Positions 44,708-54,154 of a DNA stretch of 64,000 bases are shown here, piece after piece. Origin of the DNA: Parabacteroides faecis (GTDB lineage Bacteria > Bacteroidota > Bacteroidia > Bacteroidales > Tannerellaceae); assembly GCF_014647375.1 (NCBI RefSeq), contig NZ_BMPB01000004.1, positions 310,001-374,000 on the forward strand, given 5' to 3'. How positions within the stretch are numbered: position 1 is the first letter of the stretch; each line of letters opens with the position of its first letter. A program made the position numbers and the translations under genes. The notes below the pieces were generated by a model. It worked only from the letters and a program-made list of their open reading frames with translations, was not told the origin of the DNA and did no database searches.

Positions 44708-46219
44708 ATGAAAAGTAAGTTGTTATTATCAATAGTGGCCTGTCTCTTTGTTTTTCAGGCGTGCGACAATTGCCTGAATGAGACGAAATATACATATTCG
44801 ATTTCGAGCGAAACATTTTATAATACACAGGAAGAAGCGAATGCTGCGGTATTGGCTCCCCTGGATGTGATGCGGTCGGCTTATAATTCTAATTTTTTCG
44901 CTACGCTGGAAATCAATACGGAGTACTGTTATCCGAAAGGAGTTTACCAGACTTACAAAGCATACAACGGTTTTGTAAATTCTACTCATATCACGCGGAG
45001 TGAATCTAACTGGACGAATTTATATAAAGCGATCATGTATTGTAATACCGCGATAGAGAAACTTCCGTCGGCAACGGAGATGACCGAGACGGAAATTACA
45101 GCCTATTTAGGGGAACTGAGATTCCTGAGAGGATTCAATTATTTTAATTTAGTCAAATATTGGGGTGGAGTCCCTCTGAAAACCGAGGATAACATTACGA
45201 TATGGGATGTGCCCAAAAGCTCGAAGGAAGATGTTTATGCTTTTATTATCGAAGACCTGAAATATGCGTTGGCTAATTGTCCGGATAAATCCAGATATCT
45301 GGCGACGCCGAATAAAAATGTGGTGAGAACATGTCTGGCTGATGTGTATATGCATACGGGAAACTATGAAGAAGCCAAAACTCTGGCTGGGGAAGTGGTC
45401 AATAGCGGAGTTTACTCATTGGTACAGGTCGGTGCTTCAAGGGATTTTGACAAAGTATTCGGGTATGACCTGACAACTTCGACGGAAGAGGTGTTTTATA
45501 TCAAGACATCGCGGACAGACGGTAAAACCTGGGATTATCTGTCTTATACATCGCATCCGAAATATGAGATAGAACCGGGCAAGTTGATGTTGAATGGGAA
45601 TGGTTATTTTACGCATTATACGGATTTGAGAAATCATGTGATATCTACCTGGGATAAGAATGATCTCCGTTATGCGCTGAATGTCGGCTTTTATATTTTT
45701 GGAGCCGATGCTTACGGAGAGTACACCTGCCTTTTGACAAAGTATTGGGATCCGAATTCACAAGGGGGAGGAGCGAATGTTTCTATTCCGTTGATCCGTT
45801 ATCCGGATGCAATGCTTATTTTTGCTGAGGCAACGGCACGTGTTGCTGGAGGGCCTACAGAAGAGTCAATCGAAATGCTGAACCAGCTTCGTCGTCGTGC
45901 TTATGGGTACGATCCTAAAGTCCCGGATATGGAATTGGATTATAAATTATCGGATTATAAAACGATGGATGACTTTATCGATTTGTTGATCAGGGAAGAA
46001 ACCTATGAGCACTTCAACGAGGGGAAACACTGGGATTTTATCGTCCGTTTGGGGAAAGCACAGGAACTGGTAGGAAAATATTATAATGTGGAAGACGGTT
46101 CATGGACGGAAATTAAGGAAAGACATTTTTTGTGGAAGATTCCGGATTCCGAATTCAATTATAATAAGGCGATGAATCAGTCTACCGACCAGAATCCGGG
46201 TTATACTTCTGCCGAATGA
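44708..46219 (+). CDS. SusD/RagB-family nutrient-binding lipoprotein
   Basis: 503 residues. Lipobox VFQACDN, then the SusD fold: N-terminal helix AAVLAPLDVMRSAYNSNF, the TPR-like region LYKAIMYCNTAIEKLP, ETEITAYLGELRFLRGFNYFNLVKYWGGVPL (a strong family signature) and the C-terminal RYPDAMLIFAEATARVAGG and DLLIREETYEHFNEGKHWDFIVRLGKAQEL. Surface partner of the SusC receptor encoded 12 bases upstream; binds the nutrient and closes the receptor. Intact although its SusC is broken. Confidence 0.96.
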   Translation: MKSKLLLSIVACLFVFQACDNCLNETKYTYSISSETFYNTQEEANAAVLAPLDVMRSAYNSNFFATLEINTEYCYPKGVYQTYKAYNGFVNSTHITRSESNWTNLYKAIMYCNTAIEKLPSATEMTETEITAYLGELRFLRGFNYFNLVKYWGGVPLKTEDNITIWDVPKSSKEDVYAFIIEDLKYALANCPDKSRYLATPNKNVVRTCLADVYMHTGNYEEAKTLAGEVVNSGVYSLVQVGASRDFDKVFGYDLTTSTEEVFYIKTSRTDGKTWDYLSYTSHPKYEIEPGKLMLNGNGYFTHYTDLRNHVISTWDKNDLRYALNVGFYIFGADAYGEYTCLLTKYWDPNSQGGGANVSIPLIRYPDAMLIFAEATARVAGGPTEESIEMLNQLRRRAYGYDPKVPDMELDYKLSDYKTMDDFIDLLIREETYEHFNEGKHWDFIVRLGKAQELVGKYYNVEDGSWTEIKERHFLWKIPDSEFNYNKAMNQSTDQNPGYTSAE

Positions 46220-46251
46220 GTAAAATGTTAAACTTAAAATAGAGAATAGGA

Positions 46252-47247
46252 ATGAAAAAACAGATTATTAACGGAGGGCGTATATTTTTTATGCTCGCGT
46301 TTATGTGGATAGCAGCCTGTCTTGTGACATCATGTGGCAACCGTTCGGATAAGGAACATGTACGTCTTCTCTACTGGAACATCCAAAACGGGATGTGGTC
46401 CGGACAGGGAGATAATTATGACGGTTTTGTCGAATGGGTTAAAAAGCAAAATCCGGATATCTGTGTCTGGTGTGAAGCTCAGACTATTTATAAGACGGGG
46501 ACAGCTGACCCTATGGAGGCAGCAGATCGTTACCTGACAGATAATTGGGAGAAACTAGCCATGCGATATGGACATGCATATTGGTATGTAGGTGGTCACC
46601 GTGACAACTATCCCCAGGTGATAACATCTAAATATCCGATTAAAAATGTCTCGCGTATTACGGGGGCGGAGCCGGACAGTGTCGTTACGCATGGCGCTGG
46701 CTGGGCGCAGATCGAAATAGGCGGACAAACGGTCAATGTGGTAACGCTCCATACCTGGCCGCAAGCCTTTGCTTTTCGTGCCGAAGACCAGGATGCCAGC
46801 AGAGCGGAACACGGAGGAGACAAATACCGGCGTATGGAAATGGAATATATCTGTAAACAAACGATCGGATCAGTTCCCGGGGCAGCTGGCCAATACTGGA
46901 TGATGATGGGAGATTTTAATTCGCGGTCACGAGTTGATAATACGGTTTACAAATATCCGGAGGTAGATACTCGCTTTTTAGTGCATGATTATATCCGTGA
47001 GAATACCCCTTATGTAGATGTGATCGCTAAAAAGCATCCCGGCGAGTTTAAGACCACGACGGGGGGAGAGGCGCGTATAGATTTCGTATATTGTACTTCT
47101 CCGCTATATGAACGTATTGTTGCTGCCGATGTCGTGACCGATACTTACACAAAACCGGTGCGCGATCCGGCAAATCTTTCAAACTTTTGGCATCCTTCCG
47201 ATCATCGTCCCATTTTGGTGGATTTTGAATTGGAAAAAGGTAAATAA
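46252..47247 (+). CDS. Endonuclease/exonuclease/phosphatase-family lipoprotein
   Basis: 331 residues. N-terminal lipobox VTSCGN. The EEP fold motifs are visible: LLYWNIQNGMW, CVWCEAQT (metal Glu), AGWAQIEIGGQTVNVVTLHTWPQ, MMGDFNSRSRVD, RIDFVYCTSP and HPSDHRPILVDFE (catalytic His). Substrates of the fold are DNA, RNA, phosphoinositides or sphingolipids; a surface or periplasmic location next to SusC/SusD suggests nutrient phosphoester hydrolysis. Third gene of the SusC operon, with a terminator at 47305-47340. Confidence 0.9.
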   Translation: MKKQIINGGRIFFMLAFMWIAACLVTSCGNRSDKEHVRLLYWNIQNGMWSGQGDNYDGFVEWVKKQNPDICVWCEAQTIYKTGTADPMEAADRYLTDNWEKLAMRYGHAYWYVGGHRDNYPQVITSKYPIKNVSRITGAEPDSVVTHGAGWAQIEIGGQTVNVVTLHTWPQAFAFRAEDQDASRAEHGGDKYRRMEMEYICKQTIGSVPGAAGQYWMMMGDFNSRSRVDNTVYKYPEVDTRFLVHDYIRENTPYVDVIAKKHPGEFKTTTGGEARIDFVYCTSPLYERIVAADVVTDTYTKPVRDPANLSNFWHPSDHRPILVDFELEKGK

Positions 47248-47304
47248 AAAGTGATAAGAGCTCATATTCGTTGGATTTTATAGAATTATGAGTTAAAAAA
47301 GAGG

Positions 47305-47340
47305 ATCGGACAGCTCTTAACAGGGGTTGTCCGATTTTTG
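47305..47340 (+). terminator. Terminator of the SusC/SusD operon
   Basis: ATCGGACAGC pairs with GTTGTCCGAT (one G-T pair), followed by TTTTTG. Confidence 0.8.
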
Positions 47341-47405
47341 TATAAGTATCTATTTCTTTTATTCTGCAAAAGTCTCTATATTTACGCAGCTAAGAATAGA
47401 ATACG

Positions 47406-49475
47406 ATGGAGAATTCATATAAATACTTTAAGCGCGACATTAGTTGGCTCTCTTTCAACTACCGGGTTTTACTGGAAGCGGAAGACGATGCGCTGCCTAT
47501 CTATGAGCGGATTAAATTCTTGTCTATCTATTCTTCCAATCTGGAAGAATTTTACGAAATACGTGTGGCGGAGCATCGTGGGGTGATCATGAAAAAGAAT
47601 TTCACCGAAGAAAGCGGTGCCGAGGCCGAAGAAGTGTTGACCGAGATAACAGATGAAGTGAACCGCCAGCAACGGGAGTATTACCGTATCTTTTCGGAAA
47701 AGATACTGCCGGAGCTTAATCGTCAGAATATTTATCTTTATCAGGGAAGCGAACCCGAACCTTTCCATGAAGAGTTCGTGCATAACTTCTTTAATGAAGA
47801 GGTCTTTCCGTTCCTGTCGCCCGTCATGATACAGGCAGGGGATATCCGTACGTTTATCCGCGACCGCCGTTTATACCTGGTGATCCGTATGATAAAGAAG
47901 AGCAAGCGGAAGTCGGAAGGCGACCAGGCGCCTGAGTTCCATTATGCCCTGATGAAGATCCCTTATGCCAAAGTACCCCGTTTCATCGAGTTGCCCCAGC
48001 ATGAAGGGAAGTTTTACATCATGTTCATCGACGATATTATCCGGACGAATCTGGCGAATGTATTTCCGGGTTATGAGATAGACAGTTGTTATAGTATCAA
48101 GATATCCCGCGATGCCGATATTTATCTGGAGGATGAGAAAGGGAATATCGTGGAAAGCATCCGTAAGAAGGTAAAGAAACGGAAGATCGGGGCGCTGAGT
48201 CGTTTTATGTACGATCGGGCGATGCCGGAAGATTTCCTTTCTTTTATATGCGATGCTTTCGGTATTACACGCGACGACCTGGTGGTTGGCGGGCGTTACC
48301 TGAATTTGCAGGACCTTGCCAAATTGCCCAATCCGAAAGGGAAAGAGTTGGAACAGAAGGTCCCGGCACCTATGCGTGTGCCTTATCTGGATGAGAAAGG
48401 TTCTGTATTCCGGGCGGTGAAGAAAAAAGATATTTTGTTGCATTTCCCTTACCAGTCGTTCGATTACCTGATCCGCTTTCTGATGGAGGCGGCTTTCGAT
48501 CCGAAAGTGGATGAAATAAAAATCACCCAATACCGGGTGGCGGAAAATTCGGCGGTCATCAATACGTTGGTAAGTGCTGCACAGAATGGGAAAAAAGTGA
48601 CGGTCTTTGTAGAACTGAAAGCCCGTTTTGACGAAGAAAATAATATGAGTACGGCCGAGCGGATGGAGAAGGCGGGGATACGTATTATATATAGTATTCC
48701 CGGATTGAAGGTGCATGCAAAAGTAGCTGTTATCGTCCGGAAAGATTCGGAGGATGGGAACAAACGGCGTGACTTTGCTTACCTCAGTACCGGAAACTTC
48801 AATGAGAAAACGGCACGTGTCTATTCCGATATGGCTTTACTCACCTGCAATGACGAGATCATTACGGATATAAACAAGGTGTTTGCTGTGTTGGAAGGTA
48901 AAATGTCGGAGCCTACTTTCCGCCATTTGCTGGTGGCGCGTTTCAATATGGTTCCTGAACTGATCCGTATGATCCACCGGGAGATTGAACATGTGAAACA
49001 GGGACGTAAAGGACGGATCGTCTTGAAGATGAACGGTCTGCACGACCAGAATATGATCAATGAGTTGTATCGTGCCAGCGAGAATGGGGTGGAGATCGAT
49101 CTGATCGTGAGAGGTATCTGTTGCCTGGTTCCCGGCCAGCCTTATAGTGCAAATATCCGGGTAACACGCATTGTCGATATGTTCCTGGAGCATTCCCGTA
49201 TCTGGTATTTCTATAATGACGGCAAGGAAGATGTCTATCTGACATCGGCAGACTGGATGCGTCGTAATCTGAACCGGCGTATAGAAACGGCTTTCCCGAT
49301 ACTGGTCCCGGAGATCAAACAGGAAGTAGTCGATATACTGAAGATACAGATGCGCGATAATGTAAAGGCTTGTCTGATCGACGAACAGTTGCATAATAAC
49401 TTCAAACATAACGATGAGCCGGTGAAAGTCCGTTCGCAGTTGGCTATCTATGAATATCTGAAAAATAAATCGTGA
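47406..49475 (+). CDS. ppk1: Polyphosphate kinase 1
   Basis: 689 residues, full length. Makes polyphosphate from ATP. N-terminal domain YKYFKRDISWLSFNYRVLLEAEDDALPIYERIKFLSIYSSNLEEFYEIR is diagnostic. Catalytic regions: VFVELKARFDEENNMSTAERMEKAGIRIIYS, PGLKVHAKVAVIVRK with the autophosphorylated His, YLSTGNFNEKTARVYSDMALLT, and a second His region NDGKEDVYLTSADWMRRNLNRRIE. The next gene is 10 bases downstream. Confidence 0.97.
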   Translation: MENSYKYFKRDISWLSFNYRVLLEAEDDALPIYERIKFLSIYSSNLEEFYEIRVAEHRGVIMKKNFTEESGAEAEEVLTEITDEVNRQQREYYRIFSEKILPELNRQNIYLYQGSEPEPFHEEFVHNFFNEEVFPFLSPVMIQAGDIRTFIRDRRLYLVIRMIKKSKRKSEGDQAPEFHYALMKIPYAKVPRFIELPQHEGKFYIMFIDDIIRTNLANVFPGYEIDSCYSIKISRDADIYLEDEKGNIVESIRKKVKKRKIGALSRFMYDRAMPEDFLSFICDAFGITRDDLVVGGRYLNLQDLAKLPNPKGKELEQKVPAPMRVPYLDEKGSVFRAVKKKDILLHFPYQSFDYLIRFLMEAAFDPKVDEIKITQYRVAENSAVINTLVSAAQNGKKVTVFVELKARFDEENNMSTAERMEKAGIRIIYSIPGLKVHAKVAVIVRKDSEDGNKRRDFAYLSTGNFNEKTARVYSDMALLTCNDEIITDINKVFAVLEGKMSEPTFRHLLVARFNMVPELIRMIHREIEHVKQGRKGRIVLKMNGLHDQNMINELYRASENGVEIDLIVRGICCLVPGQPYSANIRVTRIVDMFLEHSRIWYFYNDGKEDVYLTSADWMRRNLNRRIETAFPILVPEIKQEVVDILKIQMRDNVKACLIDEQLHNNFKHNDEPVKVRSQLAIYEYLKNKS

Positions 49476-49485
49476 ATGAATTGAT

Positions 49486-50166
49486 ATGGATAATCCTTCT
49501 TCCCTGACCTTTTTCTTGTTTTGTTTCTGCTGGGTGGCGCTGATAGCTGGTGCCGTATTGGGCTATATTATCGGTGTCCGTATGGCACGCAGCAAAGAAC
49601 GTCACCGGCTTGTCAAGGAAAAGATCAGGAAGAATAAGGTGGCTATTTATCATTATCAGAAAGAAAAATACGATTATATCGGGCAGATAAACCGCCTGGA
49701 AGAAGATCTGCGTAATCTGGCGGAAGAATCGGAGCTTTATAAAGAACGCATCGCCGATCTGGATTATTACCAGCGGAAAGTTCGGGAAAGCGAACAGATC
49801 ATCAAACGTCTTTCGGCCGCATCGGAAGAGACGATCGAGTTGCCGACAGATGCTTTTTCTTTATTGATCCAGCTCAAACAAGATCCTGTCCGTACCAATC
49901 TGACCAAGCCGGAGTGGAGCGAATTGCTTTATACCACCGATCTTCTTTTCAATAATTTCCTGACGGAACTGAAACAGAAATCGGGTATAACCCGCCATGA
50001 AGAAGAAATTTGCTGCCTAATCAAATGGAACTTTCCCCGTAAAGATCAAATGGCTGTTTTTAATAATACCACCGATGCCCTGACCAAGTCGAAGAGCCGT
50101 CTGAAGAAACGGTTACAGCTGGACGATAAGACGGATTTGGACCAGTTTATCCGACTGTATCGATAA
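49486..50166 (+). CDS. Membrane-anchored coiled-coil protein with HTH-like C-terminus
   Basis: 226 residues. One N-terminal membrane helix (FFLFCFCWVALIAGAVLGYIIGV), a long charged coiled coil (about 40-115) and a C-terminal part (KSGITRHEEEICCLIKWNFPRKDQMAVFNNTTDALTKSKSRLKKRL) that reads like the LuxR-type helix-turn-helix seen at the end of Bacteroidales TPR regulators. Probably a membrane-bound regulator; DNA binding is inference. Follows ppk1 by 10 bases. Confidence 0.65.
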   Translation: MDNPSSLTFFLFCFCWVALIAGAVLGYIIGVRMARSKERHRLVKEKIRKNKVAIYHYQKEKYDYIGQINRLEEDLRNLAEESELYKERIADLDYYQRKVRESEQIIKRLSAASEETIELPTDAFSLLIQLKQDPVRTNLTKPEWSELLYTTDLLFNNFLTELKQKSGITRHEEEICCLIKWNFPRKDQMAVFNNTTDALTKSKSRLKKRLQLDDKTDLDQFIRLYR

Positions 50167-50309
50167 ATTTTGATCCGTAATCTATTCTAATTGTCCTGCA
50201 AAGTGTATCTCCTATAGAATATATTGGTTTGTATTTTGTTGATATATAGTATTTTGTCGTTTTTCTTATTTGTCCGGTACTCTTTCTTCCTCTCTTTCTT
50301 TTTCCCTCT

Positions 50310-50317
50310 TACCTTTG
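50310..50317 (+). promoter_or_regulatory. -7 promoter element of the DUF4837 gene
   Basis: TACCTTTG, 39 bases before the ATG at 50357. Confidence 0.55.
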
Positions 50318-50356
50318 CTGCCATAAACAATTAACTCTGAAATGGAATAAAGAATA

Positions 50357-51346
50357 ATGCTTATGAGAACACAATGTCTATTTACCGTTTACCTGTTGGG
50401 ATTACTGACTTTAATGAGTTGTAATAGCTCCATCGTAGAGAAACGCGCAACCGGTCTGCCTTATGAAATTCTGGTCGTTATGACCAGGGAGGTGGGAGAA
50501 AGTGAAGTTGGCGAGTTGATAAAAGAGCAGTTAAATGCTTCGGTAGCAGGACTTCCTCAACCGGAACCCTCCATGCGGGTTACTTTTGTTCCCAAGGAAA
50601 CATTCAATGGTCTGTTGAGATATGTCCGTAATATTCTTATTATCGATATTGATCCGGCTAAATATACGATGGTGGCGTTGAACGGTTATAAGGATGAGTG
50701 GGCAAAGAACCAGGAAGTGATAAAACTCAATGCTCCGTCCGTCCATGAACTGGTGACTTATCTGACATTGCATGATTCTGATATAGTCAATCATTTTTGC
50801 AGTATAGAAAAGGGACGTCGTATCGCTATTTTAAAGGAGCATTACAGTAAACTAGCTATGGATAAAGCGCAGGAAAAATTCAATATCCATATCAATGCTC
50901 CGGAAGATATGACTTATTATAAAGATACCACCGATTTCCTATGGGTATCGAATAATGCTAATACCGGGCGTGTTGATTTGCTGGTGTATTCTTTTCCGTA
51001 TACAGATGAAAATACGTTTACGGAGGATTACCTGGTAGCTAAGCGCGATTCTGTTTTGAAGCGAAATCTACCCGGTGCTTTCCCCGATTCATATATGGCA
51101 ACCGAAACACGTGCCGGTCTGACTTATGAACCTATCATGCTGCATGAAAAATATTGCGGTGTGTTACGTGGCCTGTGGAAGATGGTAGGCGATAAGATGG
51201 GTGGTCCGTTTGTCAGCCATGCCTTTCTGGATACGAATAAACAACGTGTGATTGTTACCGAAGGACTTGTCTATGCTCCGGAAACAACCAAACGGAATTA
51301 TATACGCAAGATAGAGGCGGCACTTCATACGGCGCGTCTGCAATAA
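50357..51346 (+). CDS. DUF4837 family lipoprotein
   Basis: 329 residues. Signal peptide with lipobox LMSCNSS; the motif ATGLPYEILVVMTREVGESEVGELIKEQLNASVAGLPQPEP and the later DFLWVSNNANTGRVDLLVYSFPY and ATETRAGLTYEPIMLHEKYCGVLRGLWKMVGDKMGGPFVSHA fit DUF4837. Function unknown; likely in the periplasm or outer membrane. ATG at 50363 is an alternative start. Convergent with the methyltransferase gene, 22 bases apart. Confidence 0.9.
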   Translation: MLMRTQCLFTVYLLGLLTLMSCNSSIVEKRATGLPYEILVVMTREVGESEVGELIKEQLNASVAGLPQPEPSMRVTFVPKETFNGLLRYVRNILIIDIDPAKYTMVALNGYKDEWAKNQEVIKLNAPSVHELVTYLTLHDSDIVNHFCSIEKGRRIAILKEHYSKLAMDKAQEKFNIHINAPEDMTYYKDTTDFLWVSNNANTGRVDLLVYSFPYTDENTFTEDYLVAKRDSVLKRNLPGAFPDSYMATETRAGLTYEPIMLHEKYCGVLRGLWKMVGDKMGGPFVSHAFLDTNKQRVIVTEGLVYAPETTKRNYIRKIEAALHTARLQ

Positions 51347-51368
51347 TCGTGTTTTCTCCTGTACCCGC

Positions 51369-52757
51369 CTATTCTCCGGGAAAGAGAATAACTTTATCCG
51401 GCAGATATCCGCTACGGATACGCCATTCCTGCGGGTACAGGTTGTTGGCACGGTTTCCTAAATGTTTGACAAAACCAAGTGGGAAATCGTTATAACAGAC
51501 TAATACATATCCTTTTTCTATATCCGAAGGGAGGAGTAAGGCTTCTTTTTTCAGGTATTTGACAGCATCTGCCCAACTGACTTCGACGCGGGTAAAAGCC
51601 GTTTTGTTCAATGCGGTGCTTACTGCCAGGGAATGAGCCGGTAAGATGTCTTTCCCTTTTATTTCACCTATGCGTATTCCGGCTGATACTATTCGTAGCT
51701 GATTGGATATTAGTTGCCAGGTGTCGTAGTGAACGGTGGGGATGGCCTGTATGGTGTCGTTGAAAACTTCCATCCGGAAGCTGTCAGGCTCCTGCAACCA
51801 ATTGTTTATAAGGGAAGGAATAGCTGGTGTTGCTTTTCCTTTATCTTTCTTACCTTTCCCTTTAGGACGAATTTCTTCTATTTCACCGGTTGCTTTACGC
51901 AGGGCGGCAAGGAAGAAACCTTCTCCTTTTGTTTTATGAGGGAAGAAACGGTAGACCGGGTGTGCATGGCGTAACGGTCCGGTGATCTGCCATTCTTCTT
52001 TAACAGGGATGGACAGGGCTTCGGCTCCCAGTTCTTCCAGTATGTAATGTATATTATCCTCGTTTTCTTCCGTGTTATAGGTGCAGGTACTGTAAATAAG
52101 TAGTCCGCCGGGTTTGAGTGCATTCCATATATCGTGGATGATACGGCGCTGGCGGGCGGCACAAAGGTTTACGTTTGCCACACTCCATTCGCCCGTGCTG
52201 TCGGTGTCTTTGCGGAACATTCCTTCGCCGGAACAGGGAACGTCGGTAACGATCACATCGAATAAATGTGTCAGGCGGCCGATCTCTTCCGGGTCGTTGT
52301 TGGTGACGATGCTGTTCGGATTACCCCATTTGGTCATATTTTCAGCCAGGATATTGCTACGTGTACGGATTACCTCGTTGCTGACCAACAGGCTTCCTTC
52401 GGGTAAAAGGCTTATCAGGTGAGTGGACTTCCCTCCCGGGGCGGCACAAAGATCCAGGCACTTGACCGGTCCGTCCACAAAGGTGCGAATGGCTTGTTCC
52501 AAAAACATCGACGAAGCTTCCTGTACATAATAAGCTCCTGCATGAAACTGTGGATCGAAGGTGAACGAAAGCCGTTCAGGCAGGTAATAGCCGGTTTCGC
52601 TCCAGGCGACCGGCGATGTTTCGGGCGCCTTTGTCCCTTTACGCTGATTTATACGGATACTAACGGGTACGTCCGCTTGTAATGCGGCTTCCAGTTTATC
52701 ATATTCTTCACCTAATAAAGCACGGGTACGTGCGATAAATTCGATAGGAAGTGCCAT
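51369..52757 (-). CDS. RsmF/NSUN-type rRNA (cytosine-5) methyltransferase
   Basis: 462 residues from MALPIEFIARTRALLG; an upstream extension of 53 codons would run through the promoters and into the divergent gene and is rejected. SAM-dependent methyltransferase of the NOL1/NOP2/Sun family: CLDLCAAPGGKSTHL (motif I), TDVPCSGEGMFRK (motif IV, catalytic PC), STCTYNTEENED (motif VI with TC). The C-terminal RNA-binding extension is of the RsmF type. Modifies a cytosine of 16S rRNA; the exact position cannot be read. Confidence 0.93.
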   Translation of the reverse strand: MALPIEFIARTRALLGEEYDKLEAALQADVPVSIRINQRKGTKAPETSPVAWSETGYYLPERLSFTFDPQFHAGAYYVQEASSMFLEQAIRTFVDGPVKCLDLCAAPGGKSTHLISLLPEGSLLVSNEVIRTRSNILAENMTKWGNPNSIVTNNDPEEIGRLTHLFDVIVTDVPCSGEGMFRKDTDSTGEWSVANVNLCAARQRRIIHDIWNALKPGGLLIYSTCTYNTEENEDNIHYILEELGAEALSIPVKEEWQITGPLRHAHPVYRFFPHKTKGEGFFLAALRKATGEIEEIRPKGKGKKDKGKATPAIPSLINNWLQEPDSFRMEVFNDTIQAIPTVHYDTWQLISNQLRIVSAGIRIGEIKGKDILPAHSLAVSTALNKTAFTRVEVSWADAVKYLKKEALLLPSDIEKGYVLVCYNDFPLGFVKHLGNRANNLYPQEWRIRSGYLPDKVILFPGE

Positions 52758-52777
52758 CTTATTCTGTTTGTTTGGTG

Positions 52778-52785
52778 CAAAAATA
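52778..52785 (-). promoter_or_regulatory. -7 element of the RsmF-like gene
   Basis: CAAAAATA (TATTTTTG on the minus strand), 20 bases from the ATG at 52757 and one base from the divergent -7 box. Confidence 0.55.
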
Positions 52786-52786
52786 C

Positions 52787-52794
52787 TAACTTTG
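52787..52794 (+). promoter_or_regulatory. -7 element of the RsmI-like gene
   Basis: TAACTTTG, 15 bases before the ATG at 52810; it lies inside the longer frame open from 52768 and so supports the later start. Confidence 0.6.
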
Positions 52795-52809
52795 CAGAAA
52801 ACTAACAGT

Positions 52810-53514
52810 ATGCAAGCATCGCTTTTCCTTATACCGGTTACATTGGGAGATACCGAGCATCGGCGTGTTCTCCCGGAATATAATCGTGAAATCATTCTAC
52901 AGATCAAACATTTCATCGTAGAAAATATACGTACCGCACGTCGTTTTCTGAAAAAGACGGAACCTTCTATCGTAATAGACGATCTGACTTTTTATGAATT
53001 GAATAAGCATACTTCTCCGGAAGATGTTACCGGTTATCTGGCTCCGTTGGCAAAAGGCGAGCATGTCGGTGTGATATCTGAGGCTGGTTGTCCGGCTGTT
53101 GCCGATCCGGGAGCGGATGTAGTGGCGATTGCACAACGGAAGAATTACCCGGTTGTTCCATTGGTAGGACCGTCTTCTATCCTGATGTCTGTAATGGCTT
53201 CCGGTTTCAACGGACAGAGTTTTGCCTTTCATGGTTATCTGCCCATCGATGCTTCAGAACGGACAAATACAATTAAAAAGCTGGAAGGGCGTATTTATTC
53301 GGAAAACCAGACACAGCTTTTTATCGAGACGCCTTATCGTAATAATAAGCTGGCGGAGGAACTGATCCGTACCTGTCGTCCGTCTACTAAGTTATGCATA
53401 GCTTCGGATATTACGTGTGAAGATGAATATATCCATACTCGTCCGGTGAAAGATTGGGCAGGGAAAGTTCCTGATCTGAGTAAGAAACCAACCATCTTTT
53501 TAATTTATAAATAA
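52810..53514 (+). CDS. RsmI-like SAM-dependent methyltransferase (tetrapyrrole methylase fold)
   Basis: 234 residues from ATG 52810 (MQASLFLIPVTLGDTEHRRVLP). The family motifs GVISEAGCPAVADPGADVVAIA, VVPLVGPSSILMSVMASGFNGQSFAFHGYLP and QLFIETPYRNNKLAEELI match the RsmI/YraL group that 2'-O-methylates C1402 of 16S rRNA. It is shorter at the C-terminus than E. coli RsmI, a form common in Bacteroidetes, so the exact target is less certain. Divergent from another rRNA methyltransferase gene. Confidence 0.87.
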   Translation: MQASLFLIPVTLGDTEHRRVLPEYNREIILQIKHFIVENIRTARRFLKKTEPSIVIDDLTFYELNKHTSPEDVTGYLAPLAKGEHVGVISEAGCPAVADPGADVVAIAQRKNYPVVPLVGPSSILMSVMASGFNGQSFAFHGYLPIDASERTNTIKKLEGRIYSENQTQLFIETPYRNNKLAEELIRTCRPSTKLCIASDITCEDEYIHTRPVKDWAGKVPDLSKKPTIFLIYK

Positions 53515-53520
53515 TCAGTT

Positions 53521-54096
53521 ATGGCAACTTTTCAGGCACATGAAACAGCAGTGATCGATCCCGGCTGTACGATCGGGGATGATACCCGTATCTGGCATTT
53601 CTCTCACATAATGTCGGGTTGTACGATCGGTGAACGGTGTAATATCGGGCAGAATGTTGTTATTTCGCCGGAAGTCGTCCTGGGTAATAACGTAAAGGTG
53701 CAGAACAATGTATCTGTTTATACGGGGGTGACTTGTGAGGATGATGTATTTTTGGGACCTAGCTGCGTCTTTACGAATGTTATCAATCCGCGAAGTGCCG
53801 TTAACCGGAAAGATCAATATATGAAAACGCATGTAGGTAAAGGAGCTACTATCGGAGCGAATGCAACGATTGTTTGCGGATATACTATCGGAGCGTACGC
53901 ATTGATTGGTGCCGGAGCGGTAGTTACTAAAGAAATTCCGCCTTATGCCTTAGTCGTAGGTAATCCTTCCAAACAAATAGGTTGGGTGAGTGAATATGGG
54001 CATCGGCTCTATTTTGATGGGGATGGATTGGCTGTCTGTCCGGAAAGCGGGGAAAAGTATTTACTGAAGGATGGCGAAGTTGTTCGTATCGGATAA
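53521..54096 (+). CDS. Hexapeptide-repeat acyltransferase (WbpD/WlbB-like)
   Basis: 191 residues. Left-handed beta-helix with [LIV]-G-x4 hexapeptides throughout ([51 protein letters not shown]) and the sugar N-acetyltransferase loop [14 protein letters not shown]; the end [24 protein letters not shown] is typical for UDP-sugar 3-N-acetyltransferases in O-antigen or glycan synthesis. C-terminal CPESGEKY motif also usual. It stands alone, not in a glycan cluster. Starts six bases after the RsmI-like gene. Confidence 0.9.
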   Translation: MATFQAHETAVIDPGCTIGDDTRIWHFSHIMSGCTIGERCNIGQNVVISPEVVLGNNVKVQNNVSVYTGVTCEDDVFLGPSCVFTNVINPRSAVNRKDQYMKTHVGKGATIGANATIVCGYTIGAYALIGAGAVVTKEIPPYALVVGNPSKQIGWVSEYGHRLYFDGDGLAVCPESGEKYLLKDGEVVRIG

Positions 54097-54102
54097 AAAT
54101 AG

Positions 54103-54126
54103 AAAAGGCGGATAATTCCGCCTTTT
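54103..54126. terminator. Bidirectional terminator
   Basis: AAAAGGCGG and CCGCCTTTT pair around ATAATT. It ends the acyltransferase gene and faces the tiny membrane gene on the other strand. Confidence 0.8.
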
Positions 54127-54154
54127 AATATATCTTACTTTGTTATGTAAGTTG

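Noticed and set aside
51369-52916. Longer RsmF-like reading starting at 52916
   Set aside because: It would run through the divergent promoters and into the RsmI-like gene; MALPIEF at 52757 is the conserved-looking start.
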